Part shown: positions 15,547-24,074 of the stretch, piece after piece
How positions within the stretch are numbered: the stretch's first letter is position 1
Layout: the number at the start of each line of letters is the position of its first letter
From: Kaistia hirudinis
GTDB lineage: Bacteria > Pseudomonadota > Alphaproteobacteria > Rhizobiales > Kaistiaceae
Direction of reading: 5' to 3'
DNA: 64,000 bases
Assembly (NCBI RefSeq): GCF_014196455.1
Contig: NZ_JACIDS010000002.1
Span: 62,001-126,000 of the forward strand
Notes under the pieces: generated by a model
Database searches by the model: none
Told to the model about the DNA's origin: nothing
What the model saw: only the letters and a program-made list of their open reading frames with translations
Position numbers and translations under genes: made by a program

Positions 15547-16743
15547 TCAATCCATCCTGAAACGTCGCGCGCCGGGAAAAAAATCTGCCACTGTGCCCCA
15601 TAGCGGTGGAGCCCCCCAACGGCCTAGAGAGCTGACCCCCCATGCCCCCTCGGGGTCGGCCGCAGGCGCCGCCTCGGCCTCTGGCCAGGCGCCGGGCATC
15701 CAGGCGAAAGGCGTCGAGAGCTCTGGCAGTCGGAGCCCCTCGTCGGCGAGCGCCTCGCGCCACGCATCGAAGGCTGGCGAGCCTACGGCGATCTTGCTCA
15801 GTGCTGCCTCGTCATCGGCAGTCGGCAGACCGCCCGGCGGAACCGCATAGGACTTGCCGCTCGCGGCCTGCTGCAGCATGAACTTGACGCTCTCGCCGGC
15901 CCGCCGCCTTCGATGGAAAATGCACCACCATGCGATCCCGAAGGCGGTGAGCGGTTGACCCGTCGTGCCGGCAGATGGGCTGGCGCTCACCCGTTCCCAG
16001 CCGTGTTGCCTGAGGTAGGTCGCGGCGGCGCAGATCACCGATCGTCCGTCCGCTCGCGTCGCCAAGCGAAAGCCGTCGATGCCGTCGACGGCGCGTCGCT
16101 TGTCGTCAGCGTCTAGCTTTCGCCACGCCGCGAAGGCGCGCTCGAGGTCGTCCGTCCTGGTCGGCCAGCGATCCATGAACGCCGTGAACGCGCGGTCGGA
16201 TCGCGGATCGTCATCGCTCACGGGGGGAGGCTTGGCTTCGCTGGCCTGCCCAGCGCTCTCGCGCGCATCTCTCTCATACGGATCAGATTGATGTTTATGC
16301 TTTATATGGCCACCGGCACCACGTGCCGATGGTTTCGGCACCACGTGCCGATGGTCCACCGGCACGTCATGCCGGTGGCTGGGAGTATCCACCGGCACAT
16401 GATGCCGGTGGCGTTCCTCTAGCAAAGCGCCCTGTTTGTTCAGCTTTTCCGATGGATCCGAGGCAGCGTTTTCGTCGCCCAATAGCAGGCGAAACCGGTT
16501 GCCCGTCATCGTGCCGTCGGAGCGCCGATCGCGTGTTCGCTCCAACAGGCCGAGCCCCTCGAGATGCTCGATCGCCTTGCCAACTGTTCTGACCGCGAGC
16601 TCCGACTGCTCGGCCAGCTTACCGATACTTGGAAAGCACGTGCCCCGTTCGTCGCAATAGTTGGCGAGCAGCATCAGGATCATCTTGGACGGCGCGTGCC
16701 CGGTGTGCGCCCGCAGCGCCCAGGTCAGCATTTGCAGGCTCAT
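15547..16743 (-). CDS. Phage/plasmid-type replication initiator (HTH protein, lambda O-like)
   Basis: 398 residues. The N-terminal 90 residues are a winged HTH common to phage replication proteins: SLQMLTWALRAHTGHAPSKMILMLLANYCDERGTCFPSIGKLAEQSELAVRTVGKAIEHLEGLGLLER. A His-rich low-complexity linker (RHRHHVPVDTPSHRHDVPVD) is encoded by four palindromic DNA repeats, discussed separately as an origin. The C-terminal half, FTAFMDRWPTRTDDLERAFAAWRKLDADDK onward, resembles domains seen behind such HTH regions in alphaproteobacterial prophages. Start 16743 overlaps the upstream stop (ATGA). Residues are no direct proof of replication function; the embedded repeats support it. Confidence 0.7.
   Translation of the reverse strand: MSLQMLTWALRAHTGHAPSKMILMLLANYCDERGTCFPSIGKLAEQSELAVRTVGKAIEHLEGLGLLERTRDRRSDGTMTGNRFRLLLGDENAASDPSEKLNKQGALLEERHRHHVPVDTPSHRHDVPVDHRHVVPKPSARGAGGHIKHKHQSDPYERDARESAGQASEAKPPPVSDDDPRSDRAFTAFMDRWPTRTDDLERAFAAWRKLDADDKRRAVDGIDGFRLATRADGRSVICAAATYLRQHGWERVSASPSAGTTGQPLTAFGIAWWCIFHRRRRAGESVKFMLQQAASGKSYAVPPGGLPTADDEAALSKIAVGSPAFDAWREALADEGLRLPELSTPFAWMPGAWPEAEAAPAADPEGAWGVSSLGRWGAPPLWGTVADFFPGARRFRMD
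16281..16411 (-). other. Putative replication origin: four palindromic iterons and an AT-rich segment inside the initiator gene
   Basis: Four repeats occur in 101 bp: 16311-16332, 16336-16354, 16356-16378 and 16389-16411. Each holds CGGCA(C/T)-type arms around a short centre; the third and fourth are 23-bp inverted repeats CCACCGGCAC...TGCCGGTGG. Next to the first lies an AT-rich stretch at 16281-16310, in a gene otherwise high in GC. In phage lambda, ori is inside gene O and has four iterons followed by an AT-rich unwinding region; the same order is seen here. Confidence 0.6.
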
Positions 16744-17075
16744 CGGGCGACCCCGCTGGCCCGCTTCGCGCGTCGGCGGGAGGGCGCAATTTGGGCGTCC
16801 GCCAGCACCTCGATCGCGTTCGCGAGCTGCGTGCCATCACCATCGAAACGAGCATGAACGCGAATTTGGCCGTGGTCGACGAGCGACGCCACCGCACGGC
16901 GGACCTGTTGCCGTGTCAGCTTCAAGGCCACCCCGATGTCGACCAGCGACACGGCCGTCCAACGACGGACGTCAGCGCTCTCGCGCAGGAAATCGTGCAC
17001 CAGCGCCGCATAGCGATGAGGACGGCGAAGCCGCGCGGGGATCGCGTGCCCGCAATGAGGACAGAATTTCAGCAT
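16740..17075 (-). CDS. Hypothetical HTH/zinc-ribbon protein, first gene of the minus-strand operon
   Basis: 111 residues from the ATG at 17075. It opens with MLKFCPHCGHAIPARLRR, a CxxC zinc-ribbon half, and continues with YAALVHDFLRESADVRRWTAVSLVDIGVALKLTRQQVRRAVASLVDHGQIRVHARFDG, a winged helix-turn-helix. It looks like a regulator or replication accessory. The stop overlaps the next gene start by ATGA. The start lies about 190 bp from attR, so the operon promoter must be between 17076 and 17265. Confidence 0.55.
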   Translation of the reverse strand: MLKFCPHCGHAIPARLRRPHRYAALVHDFLRESADVRRWTAVSLVDIGVALKLTRQQVRRAVASLVDHGQIRVHARFDGDGTQLANAIEVLADAQIAPSRRRAKRASGVAR

Positions 17076-17148
17076 GACAGAGAGCCTTACCGGCTCCACG
17101 CCACACGTGCCGCGCCGCACTTCCGTGCCGCTGCCCGACACAGCGAAC

Positions 17149-17170
17149 TTGCGCGCAACTTGCGCGTCAA
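17149..17170. other. TTGCGCGCAA repeats near attR (candidate arm sites)
   Basis: A perfect TTGCGCGCAA at 17149-17158 is followed after one base by the variant TTGCGCGTCAA at 17160-17170, again an 11-bp period. They mirror the pair at 737-757 near attL and lie 95 bp inside the attR core. The stretch from 17076 to 17265 otherwise holds no gene and should include the promoter of the minus-strand operon. Confidence 0.5.
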
Positions 17171-17265
17171 TCCGCCTTCGTTCCCGTTATCTTCTGCTGA
17201 CGTTCGTATCGGACTGGAGGATATCAAGCGGCGGCTTGCCACGCATTCCGCGCTCCCCGCCTTCA

Positions 17266-17321
17266 TTGACATCGTAGGGGTCACAGGTTCAATCCCTGTC
17301 ACGCCCACCATCCTTTTCAAG
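17266..17321. repeat. attR: 56-bp direct repeat (tRNA-Val 3' fragment)
   Basis: Identical to 625-680. It contains the anticodon loop to CCA of tRNA-Val but lacks the 5' half, so it does not encode a tRNA. It marks the right boundary of the element. Confidence 0.93.
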
Positions 17322-17502
17322 GGCTTAGCGAGAAATCGCTGGGCCCTTTGTCGTTTCTGGCGCGCAAGACCGCACCGCCGCAAGCCGCAGCTTTCGACAG
17401 TCGCTTTGCAATCCGATTGAGAAACCTGGCGTCGCCCGCCTCGGCAGGCATGACGGTCGAGCGCGGCTCCGGCGCTGTTCGTATCGTCGCGTCAGACGCG
17501 AA

Positions 17503-17532
17503 TCGGCCGGCCGCCCGGGGGCGGCCGGCCGA
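17503..17532 (-). terminator. Strong GC hairpin downstream of the 17542-18300 gene
   Basis: A 14-bp perfect stem (17503-17516 with 17519-17532, TCGGCCGGCCGCCC arm) around a 2-base loop lies 10 bp past the stop of the minus-strand gene. The following bases are only weakly T-rich, so a terminator or mRNA-stabilising role is inferred. The rest of 17322-17541 shows nothing else. Confidence 0.5.
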
Positions 17533-17541
17533 CGCTCTGCC

Positions 17542-18300
17542 TTAGTAGCAGGGCGGGTAGGGGTAATAGCCGCAGGCCGGCGGGGGCGGCGGGTAGGGAT
17601 AGGGATAGGCGTAACGCGGGGCAGCCGCGGCGGCTCCGGCGACCGCGCCGACCGCGACGCCGGTTGCGACACCCGCCGCGACGGCAGCGCCGGTTCCGGC
17701 GCCATACCAGGCGCCGTGATAAACCGGCGCATGCCAATAGGCGCCGCCACCGCCGGCGACCGTGCCGTGATAGCCGCCGGGCGTGCCGTAATGGGCGGCG
17801 AACCAGTCGATGAACAGCGCGGCCGGGCCCTTGGCGCCGTCGAGGTTGCCTTCGAGCACGACGACGTCGAAGGTCAGCGTCGAGCCGTCGAGCTTCGGCG
17901 ACTTCAGCGTGACGACGGCGTCGCTCACGTCGGAGCCGTCGCCGCCGAGGACCGAAATCGTGGCGTTCGGCGGATCGATGTCGAAGCTGTTCTTGCCGAC
18001 ATCCCACTGCTGGATGAACTGCGCGGTCGTGACATGGCCGGCGGCGCGAATCGGCCGGTCGGCGAACACGATCGAATTGGCCGAGACGCCCGTGAGGGTG
18101 AGCTTGGTGCCCTCGAGCGTCGCGCCGGCGGAATTGATGACCGCGAGGGACGGCTCGGGTCCGGTCGGCGTCACCTGCCCGATGGTCTTCGCCAGCGGCA
18201 CATGCGGCTTCTTGGGCGTGTCCGCCGCCCAAGCGGCGCTGGCCGTCATGCCGAGGACGCCGAGCAACAGCGTCGCCCGCGCCAGATCTCTGAATTTCAT
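17542..18300 (-). CDS. Secreted or surface protein with Gly/Ala and Tyr/Pro-rich tail
   Basis: 252 residues from the ATG at 18300, which follows AAGGAGGT. A signal peptide (LLLGVLGMTASAAWA) ends near residue 23. The middle part (LEGTKLTLTGVSANSIVFADRPIRAAGHVTTAQFIQQWDVG...NATISVLGGDGSDVSDAVVTLKSPKLDGSTLTFDVVVLEG) is a beta-rich domain shared by many alphaproteobacterial hypothetical proteins. The C-terminal 90 residues are an Ala/Gly/Val hydrophobic stretch and a tail of Tyr-Pro repeats (RYAYPYPYPPPPPACGYYPY). The tail may make it a surface or wall-associated protein. It is the first chromosomal gene right of attR. Confidence 0.7.
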   Translation of the reverse strand: MKFRDLARATLLLGVLGMTASAAWAADTPKKPHVPLAKTIGQVTPTGPEPSLAVINSAGATLEGTKLTLTGVSANSIVFADRPIRAAGHVTTAQFIQQWDVGKNSFDIDPPNATISVLGGDGSDVSDAVVTLKSPKLDGSTLTFDVVVLEGNLDGAKGPAALFIDWFAAHYGTPGGYHGTVAGGGGAYWHAPVYHGAWYGAGTGAAVAAGVATGVAVGAVAGAAAAAPRYAYPYPYPPPPPACGYYPYPPCY

Positions 18301-18544
18301 GTCGAGAACCTCCTTCATTGCCCTACGAGGCCATCTGCGCGAGGCAGGCGACAGGCCGCCCACATCCACCCCAACGGCGTGAAGCAATCGCCACGACTCG
18401 TTCGGCGTCTGCTCTCCCGTTCCGCGCACCATCGGGTCTTACCGGGTCTTGGGCCGGCGAGCCAGAGGCGGCGCACAGGACGCCCGCGCGCAACGGCAGA
18501 GCGGGGGGGCTTTTGGGCGTGTGGGCAGCGGCAGACGGAGCCGC

Positions 18545-19300
18545 CTACCAGCCGCCGTCGACCGCGATGTTCTGGCCCGTGATCATGCGTGAACGCTCGG
18601 AGGCGAGGAAGACGACGAGATCGGCGACGTCGTCGGCTTTTATCCGCCCCTTGAGGCACTGGTTCTCGAGAATCCAGTCATTGTATTGCTGCAGCCGGTC
18701 GGCGAAGACGCGGTTCTCGGCCTCCGAGACGACGGCGCCCGGCGAGACCGCGTTGACGCGGATGTTGAACGGGCCGAGCTCGCGCGCGAGCGACTTGGTG
18801 AGCCCGAGCATGGCGCCCTTGCTGGCGACATAGGGGACATAGCCGTCCCAGCGGCCATTCAGCGTCACCGAGCAGAAATTGACGATCTGGCCGTTCCGCT
18901 TGCGCTTCATGCCGGGCGCGACCGCCCGGGCGAGGGCGAAGGTCGCGGCCGAATTGACGCGGAGCTGGTCCTCATATTCCTCGATCGAGAAATCCTCGAA
19001 CGGCTTGTTGATGATCAGCGCCGCGTTCGAGACCAGCACGTCGATGCCGCCCACCGCGTCCGCGAGGCCGCGCACGAGCGCCTCGCTCTCCTTGAGCAGG
19101 CCGAGATCCTGCCCGACATAGCGCGCCGCGACGCCGTGGCGCTCTGCGATTTCGGCGGCTCGTGGCGCGCCGCGCGGATCGTCCGGCCGGTCGAGCAGCA
19201 AGAGGGCCGCGCCGAGCCGGGCGAAGGCCTCGGCCTGCGCCGTGCCCAGCGTGCCGAGCGCGCCGGTGATGAGAACCGTGCGTCCCGCGAAGTCGCTCAT
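18545..19300 (-). CDS. SDR-family oxidoreductase (sugar or sugar-acid dehydrogenase)
   Basis: 251 residues, the standard length of a classical short-chain dehydrogenase. Cofactor motif TGALGTLG near residue 13, NAA (VSNAALIINKP), catalytic Ser in NFCSVTLNG and Tyr-x3-Lys in PYVASKG, and the C-terminal GQNIAVDGGW. It is the last gene of the sugar-uptake operon, its start overlapping the stop of the ATPase gene (TGATG). With the SMP-30 lactonase across the divergent promoter and the enolase-type dehydratase, it probably oxidises an aldose to its lactone or acts on a sugar acid; the substrate is not readable. Confidence 0.85.
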   Translation of the reverse strand: MSDFAGRTVLITGALGTLGTAQAEAFARLGAALLLLDRPDDPRGAPRAAEIAERHGVAARYVGQDLGLLKESEALVRGLADAVGGIDVLVSNAALIINKPFEDFSIEEYEDQLRVNSAATFALARAVAPGMKRKRNGQIVNFCSVTLNGRWDGYVPYVASKGAMLGLTKSLARELGPFNIRVNAVSPGAVVSEAENRVFADRLQQYNDWILENQCLKGRIKADDVADLVVFLASERSRMITGQNIAVDGGW

Positions 19301-20031
19301 CAGAGATATCCGTGCACTTCGTCGATCGAGGTCTCGCCGACCGGCCGGTCGAAGACGATCTCGCCGCGCGCCATGGCCACGATGCGGTCGCAGCATTGGA
19401 ACACGTGCTGCATGTTGTGCGAGATGAAGATGCCGGTGACGTTCTGCTTCTTCAGATCGCGCACGAAGCCGATGACCTTGTCGGTCTCCTTGACCGAGAG
19501 ATGGTTGGTCGGCTCGTCGAGGATGAGCACCTTCGACTTGAAGTGCATGGCCCGCGCGATGGCGACGCCCTGCCGCTGGCCGCCGGAGAGTTCGCCGACC
19601 AGCGCCTCGGGCGAGCGCAGATGCAAATCGACATCGGCGATCGCCTGGACGCTCTCGCGGTCCATCTTCTTCTTGTCCATCCAGCCGAAGCCGAAGAGCG
19701 ACCAGGTCAGCGGCTCGCGGCCGATGAACACGTTGCGCGCGATCGTCATGGTCGGGACCATGGAATTGTACTGGTAGATCGTCTCCAGCCCCAGCTCCAT
19801 GGCCTGGCGCGGATTGCGGATCCGCACGTCGCGGCCCTCGATGCGGATCGAGCCCGCATCCGGCTCGTGCACGCCGGAGAGGATCTTGATCAACGTCGAC
19901 TTGCCGGCACCGTTGTCGCCGACGAGGCCGACGGCCTCGCCGCGATTGACGGTCAGGCTGACATTCTTGAGCGCATGCACGCCCGAGTACCATTTCTCGA
20001 GGCGATGGCATTCGATGATCGGGGTCTTCAT
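19300..20031 (-). CDS. Sugar ABC transporter ATP-binding protein
   Basis: 243 residues, a single nucleotide-binding domain. Walker A GDNGAGKST, signature LSGGQRQGVAIARAM, Walker B KVLILDEPTNHLS and switch His in IFISHNMQHVF. The sequence HRLEKWYSGVHALKNVSLTVNRGE and VHEPDAGSIRIEGRDVRIRNP is of the carbohydrate CUT2 type, but with one domain where RbsA-type proteins have two. It energises the permease at 20028-21005, with which it overlaps by 4 bp. Confidence 0.9.
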   Translation of the reverse strand: MKTPIIECHRLEKWYSGVHALKNVSLTVNRGEAVGLVGDNGAGKSTLIKILSGVHEPDAGSIRIEGRDVRIRNPRQAMELGLETIYQYNSMVPTMTIARNVFIGREPLTWSLFGFGWMDKKKMDRESVQAIADVDLHLRSPEALVGELSGGQRQGVAIARAMHFKSKVLILDEPTNHLSVKETDKVIGFVRDLKKQNVTGIFISHNMQHVFQCCDRIVAMARGEIVFDRPVGETSIDEVHGYL

Positions 20032-21005
20032 GCGCCCGTCTCCACCTTGATGGCGCGGGCGCGCCGCGCGAGCCACATATTGGCGATGACGGCGATCATG
20101 ATCAGCAGGCCGATGGCGAACTTGAACCAGTTGGCGTCGACGCGGCTCATGACCATGCCGGAGTCGATGACGCGGATGATCGCCATGCCGACGATCGCGC
20201 CGAGCACATTGCCGACGCCGCCGGACAGCGCGATGCCGCCGATCACCGCCGCGGCGATCGCCTGGAGTTCGACGCCGTCGCCGAGCGAGGGGAGCGGCGA
20301 GGCGATGCGCACCACCTGGATGATCCCGGCGAGGCCGGCGCAGAGCGAGCAGATCATGAAGCACACGATCTTCACGCGATGCGTGGGAATGCCCATGGAC
20401 TTGGCGGATTCGAGCGCGCCGCCCGTCGCCCGTGCCCAATTGCCGAAATTGGTCCGCTCGAGCAGCAGGTAGATCAGCACGGCGAGGCCGATCATCCAGA
20501 GCGTCGAGACGCGGATGAAGCCGATCGGATCGGTGAACGCCCAGGTCGGTGCGTCGCTGGGCAGAGCCGGCGCCGCACCGCTCTGGTAGATGACGACGCA
20601 GAGGCTGCGCAGGATGAACAGCATGCCGAGCGTCGTGATGAAGCTCGGGATCCCGAAGGTCAGCGAGATCGAGCCGTTCAGGAAGCCGACCAGCAGGCAG
20701 ACGGCGAGGGCAAGCGCGAAGGCGATCCAGAACGGCATGCCGGCGGTGGTCAGCGAGCACAGCACGATCGGCGCGAGGCCGAACATCGAGCCGATGGAGA
20801 GGTCGAATTCGCCGGCGATCATGAGGAGCCCGAAGCCGAGCGCCATGATGGCGAGCTCGGGGAAGAGGCTCAAAATGCCGCGCAGATTCTGGTAGGACAG
20901 GAACAAGCCGTTGGAGCGAATGGTGAAATAGCCGACGAGCGCGACGAGCACCACCAAAGCGACCAGCTCGGGCCTTTCCATGTAGATCTTGAGCAGGCGC
21001 TTCAT
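20028..21005 (-). CDS. Sugar ABC transporter permease (RbsC-like)
   Basis: 325 residues, with about eight to ten hydrophobic segments and the CUT2 signatures MIAGEFDLSIGSMFGLAPIV, NGSISLTFGIPSFITTLGML and AAVIGGIALSGGVGNVLGAIVG. It is an inner-membrane channel for the binding protein at 21079-22065. The start MKRLLKIYMERPEL is chosen as a normal CUT2 permease N-terminus; upstream in-frame sequence lies in the intergenic stretch. Confidence 0.9.
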   Translation of the reverse strand: MKRLLKIYMERPELVALVVLVALVGYFTIRSNGLFLSYQNLRGILSLFPELAIMALGFGLLMIAGEFDLSIGSMFGLAPIVLCSLTTAGMPFWIAFALALAVCLLVGFLNGSISLTFGIPSFITTLGMLFILRSLCVVIYQSGAAPALPSDAPTWAFTDPIGFIRVSTLWMIGLAVLIYLLLERTNFGNWARATGGALESAKSMGIPTHRVKIVCFMICSLCAGLAGIIQVVRIASPLPSLGDGVELQAIAAAVIGGIALSGGVGNVLGAIVGMAIIRVIDSGMVMSRVDANWFKFAIGLLIMIAVIANMWLARRARAIKVETGA

Positions 21006-21078
21006 CGGCGACGTCCTCCGGGTGCCGGTGGCGGTCGGAAGGCGGCCGTTGCCGGCCGCCTTCGCTGCAGTTCCGAGC

Positions 21079-22065
21079 CTATCGGTAGCCATCTTTGCTC
21101 AGCTGCTCGATCGCATCGACCTGATCGGCGGTCACGATGGCGCTGCCCGTGTTCACGTCGAACGGGGCGAGCTTGTACTTCTTGATGAGGTTGGCCTGGA
21201 TCACCGGCGCATAGCCCTGCAAATAGGGCTGCTGGTCGACATGGAACTGGATGTAGCCGTCCTTCATCCGGGCGAGCACGTCCGGCACGAGGTCGAAGCC
21301 GCCGACGATGACCTTGCCCGGCTCGATGCCGCGGTCCTTCAGCACATTGACGACGCCGACATCCCAGAAGCCCGTGTCCACATAGGCAGTCAGGTCCGGC
21401 GTCCCCGTCAGGTAATTGCCGAAGCGGTCGCCCGTCGTGCCGTAGTCGAGGCCGGCATCGATCTCGTCCCAGGAGATCTCGCGATCCGGATGGGCCTTCT
21501 TCCAGGCTTCGAGCGCCGCCTCGACGCCGTCGGCGCGGCGGCGCGACCAGTTGTCGGCCGGCGCATTGACGCCGACGAGCACCTTGATCGGACCGCTGGC
21601 CGGGAACTTCGACGCCGTTGCGGCGCCGAGCGCCTGGCCGGCGAGGAAGAAGTCCTGCCCGATGAAGGCCTGCCGGGCATTGCCGGCTGCGCCCTCGGTA
21701 TCGTCGACATTGTTGGCGACGACCGTGATGCCGGCGTCGCGCGCCTCCTTGATCACCTCGTCGAAGGCCTTGTTGTCGGGAATGGTGACGATGATCATGT
21801 CGGGCTGCTGCGCGATCGCCGACTGGATATTCGCCACCTGGCCCTGGATGTCGCCCACCTTGGAGGTGAACAGCATCTGGCAATCGGCCTGGACGAGGCC
21901 GCACGCATCGTCGAAGCCCTTCTTGACGGTGAGCCAGAAGGCGTTGCCGGCATCGGCATGCGGCGCGAAGATGATCTTCGGCGCCCCGTCCTGCGCGAGA
22001 GCGGCGCTGCCGGAAAGCAGCGCCAAGGCGGCGCCCGCTGCCAGCGCCATGGTCAGTTTCTTCAT
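21079..22065 (-). CDS. Sugar ABC transporter periplasmic binding protein
   Basis: 328 residues with a signal peptide (LTMALAAGAALALLSGSAALAQ). The mature protein follows the Peripla_BP_4/type 1 pattern: KIIFAPHADAGNAFWLTVKKGFDDAC, QPDMIIVTIPDN, then DAGITVVANNVDDTEG and GQDFFLAGQALGAATASKF. A long helical-hinge segment includes NYLTGTPDLTAYVDTGFWDVG. This is a sugar-type binding protein that defines substrate choice of the transporter. It is expressed with the enolase-type gene upstream (26-bp gap). Confidence 0.88.
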   Translation of the reverse strand: MKKLTMALAAGAALALLSGSAALAQDGAPKIIFAPHADAGNAFWLTVKKGFDDACGLVQADCQMLFTSKVGDIQGQVANIQSAIAQQPDMIIVTIPDNKAFDEVIKEARDAGITVVANNVDDTEGAAGNARQAFIGQDFFLAGQALGAATASKFPASGPIKVLVGVNAPADNWSRRRADGVEAALEAWKKAHPDREISWDEIDAGLDYGTTGDRFGNYLTGTPDLTAYVDTGFWDVGVVNVLKDRGIEPGKVIVGGFDLVPDVLARMKDGYIQFHVDQQPYLQGYAPVIQANLIKKYKLAPFDVNTGSAIVTADQVDAIEQLSKDGYR

Positions 22066-22091
22066 GATGTCCTCCCCACTGTTCGTTGCAA

Positions 22092-23285
22092 TCAGTTCGC
22101 TTGCGACGTTCTCCTCGTCGTCGTGAAGCGCTTGTCGAGATCGGGATGCAGGTCCATTCCGAGCCCGGGGCCGGGCGGCACGGTGATGAAGCCGTGCTCG
22201 ACCGTCGGGATGGCGGTGACCACCTCCGGGTACCAGGTGTGATAGAAGGCGCGGACGCTCTCCTGGACGAGGGCGTTGGTCGCGTTCAGCGACAGATGCG
22301 TGGAGGCCGCGAGCACCACGGGGCCGGTGCAGTCATGCGGCGCGACCGGCAGATGCCAGGCCTCGGCCATGGCGGCGATCTTGCGCGCCTCCGAGATGCC
22401 GCCGCACCAGGAGAGGTCGAGCATCACCACGCCCGCTGCCTGCGTCTCCAGGAGGTCGCGGAAGCGCCAGCGCGTCGCCAGCGTCTCCGAGGCGCAGAGC
22501 GGCGCTGTCGAGGCCTCGGCATAGCGCTTCAGGTCGCCGAGCGCGTCCATGCGGATCGGGTCTTCGTGCCAGAATGTCCGGAACTGGGCGAGTTCCCGCG
22601 CGATCTGGATGGCCGGCATGAGCTGCCACATGGAGTGGAACTCGACCATCACGTCCATCTTGTCGCCGACGCGCTTGCGGATCATCTCGAACGGGGCGAG
22701 CGCGGCTTTCATGTCGGCGGCGCTGATATAGAGCCCGCCGGATTTCTCGGCGGCCGTGTCGAACGGCCAGATCTTCATCGCCGTGATGCCGCTTGCCAGC
22801 AGTTCCTCGGCGAGGTCGTCGGCGTGGTGCAGGAAGGCGTCGAGATCGGCATAGGCCGCGCGCTTCCCGAGGCCGTAATTGGCGACCGTCTGCCCGCCTT
22901 TCTGCATATAGGCGCTGCCGGCGCAGGTGTTGTAGGTGCGGATGGTCGGGCGCGTGAAGCCGCCGAGCAATTGCGCGATCGGCTGCCCGCTGACCTTGCC
23001 GAAGAGATCCCAGAGCGCGATGTCGATCGCGGAATTGCCGCGCGTCTCGACGCCGGTCGAGGCGAAGCCGAGATAGCCCGTCAGCGCGCGGCCGATGCCG
23101 TCGATCTGCAGCGGATCGCGCCCGATCAGGAGCGGGGCGGCCGTCTCGTGCAGATAAGCCTCGACCGCCTGGGCGCCGAAGAAGGTCTCGCCGAGCCCCG
23201 TCAGGCCCTCGTCGGTGTGGACGAGCACCCAGCAGATATTCGCATGCTCGGCGATCCGGATCGTTTCGATCTTCTCGATTTTCAC
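22092..23285 (-). CDS. Enolase-superfamily (mandelate racemase-type) sugar-acid dehydratase
   Basis: 397 residues. The capping domain begins VKIEKIETIRIAEHANICWVLVHTDEGLTGLGE, then the barrel with the base in GITAMKIWPFD (Lys), metal ligands such as Asp/Glu in MDVMVEFHSMWQ and FWHEDPIRM, LCASETLATRW, and His in LPVAPHDCTGP near residue 320. These fit acid-sugar dehydratases. A GTG start is preferred: GGGAGGGG lies 8 bases before it and the enzyme's first strand starts there. Operon partner of the GntR regulator, whose stop lies 40 bp upstream. The exact sugar acid is not determined. Confidence 0.85.
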   Translation of the reverse strand: MKIEKIETIRIAEHANICWVLVHTDEGLTGLGETFFGAQAVEAYLHETAAPLLIGRDPLQIDGIGRALTGYLGFASTGVETRGNSAIDIALWDLFGKVSGQPIAQLLGGFTRPTIRTYNTCAGSAYMQKGGQTVANYGLGKRAAYADLDAFLHHADDLAEELLASGITAMKIWPFDTAAEKSGGLYISAADMKAALAPFEMIRKRVGDKMDVMVEFHSMWQLMPAIQIARELAQFRTFWHEDPIRMDALGDLKRYAEASTAPLCASETLATRWRFRDLLETQAAGVVMLDLSWCGGISEARKIAAMAEAWHLPVAPHDCTGPVVLAASTHLSLNATNALVQESVRAFYHTWYPEVVTAIPTVEHGFITVPPGPGLGMDLHPDLDKRFTTTRRTSQAN

Positions 23286-23325
23286 CGCCAGCCCCTCCCA
23301 AGGCATCGGTCCGAAATGCAGGGCG

Positions 23326-24066
23326 TCAGTTGATGCCGCTCGCCAGCAGGATCTTGACCGTGTTGTCGAAATGCGCGGCCATCTGCGCCTCGGCGGCAGT
23401 GCGGTCGCCGGCCTCGATATGGGCTGCGATGGCCTCGTGGCAGGAGACGTTCTCGTAGCGCTCGCCATCATTGCCGCGCGCCAGCCAGCCGACGCGCCAG
23501 GTCTGGCGCGTCACCACATGGAACGAGCCGACGATCAGCGCGAACATCGGGTTGCGCGAGGCGCGGGCGATGGTCTCGTGGAAGGCGATGTCGTGTTCCA
23601 TCACCTTGTCCATCTGGTGGAAATCGGCGCGCATCGCGGCGGCGAGCGCCTTGATCTCGCGCGCTTCCTTGTCCGTCCGCCGCAGCGCGGCGAGGCCCAC
23701 CGTGCGCATTTCGATCGTGCGGCGCACATCGAGGATCTGCTGCACGGAGACCTGGTCCGTCTGGACGCCGTGGTCGATGACCAGCGCCAGCACCTCGTCA
23801 TCCACCGCCGAGACGCGGGCGCGCCGGCCATTGGAGACGCTGATCAGGCCGAGCGCCGCCATCGAGCGATAGGCCTCGCGCACCACGGCCCGTGAAACGC
23901 CGAGCTGTTCGCCGATCGCGGTCTCGCTCGGCAAGGGATCACCGACCTTCATGCCCTCCGAACGGATCATGGAGCGGATGCCGTGAATGACCTTCGAGAC
24001 GAGGCTGGTCGGCGTCTCCTCTTCATCCGAGGCGTCGACGGGGCGGAGATGGCCGCTGCTGTTCAT
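23326..24066 (-). CDS. GntR-family regulator, FadR subfamily
   Basis: 246 residues. Winged HTH at residues 20-80: LVSKVIHGIRSMIRSEGMKVGDPLPSETAIGEQLGVSRAVVREAYRSMAALGLI. The FCD effector domain follows, with metal-site residues in MEHDIAFHETIARASRNPMF and HEAIAAHIEAGDRTAAEAQMAAHF. It should repress the operon below it and perhaps the divergent cellulase-like gene; the 24067-24211 intergenic region holds repeated ATGACAGGT elements. Its ligand is presumably a sugar acid. Confidence 0.88.
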   Translation of the reverse strand: MNSSGHLRPVDASDEEETPTSLVSKVIHGIRSMIRSEGMKVGDPLPSETAIGEQLGVSRAVVREAYRSMAALGLISVSNGRRARVSAVDDEVLALVIDHGVQTDQVSVQQILDVRRTIEMRTVGLAALRRTDKEAREIKALAAAMRADFHQMDKVMEHDIAFHETIARASRNPMFALIVGSFHVVTRQTWRVGWLARGNDGERYENVSCHEAIAAHIEAGDRTAAEAQMAAHFDNTVKILLASGIN

Positions 24067-24074
24067 TTCGACCT

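Noticed and set aside
16311..16411. CRISPR-like short repeat array
   Set aside because: Four repeats with 1-10 bp between them, each palindromic and in a coding frame, with no spacer of CRISPR length and no cas gene.
17266..17309. Second tRNA-Val gene
   Set aside because: Only the 3' half is present as part of attR; no D-arm or 5' acceptor strand.
22086..23333. Open frame of 415 codons antisense to the enolase-type gene
   Set aside because: Composition of a shadow frame; the minus-strand gene has all catalytic blocks.
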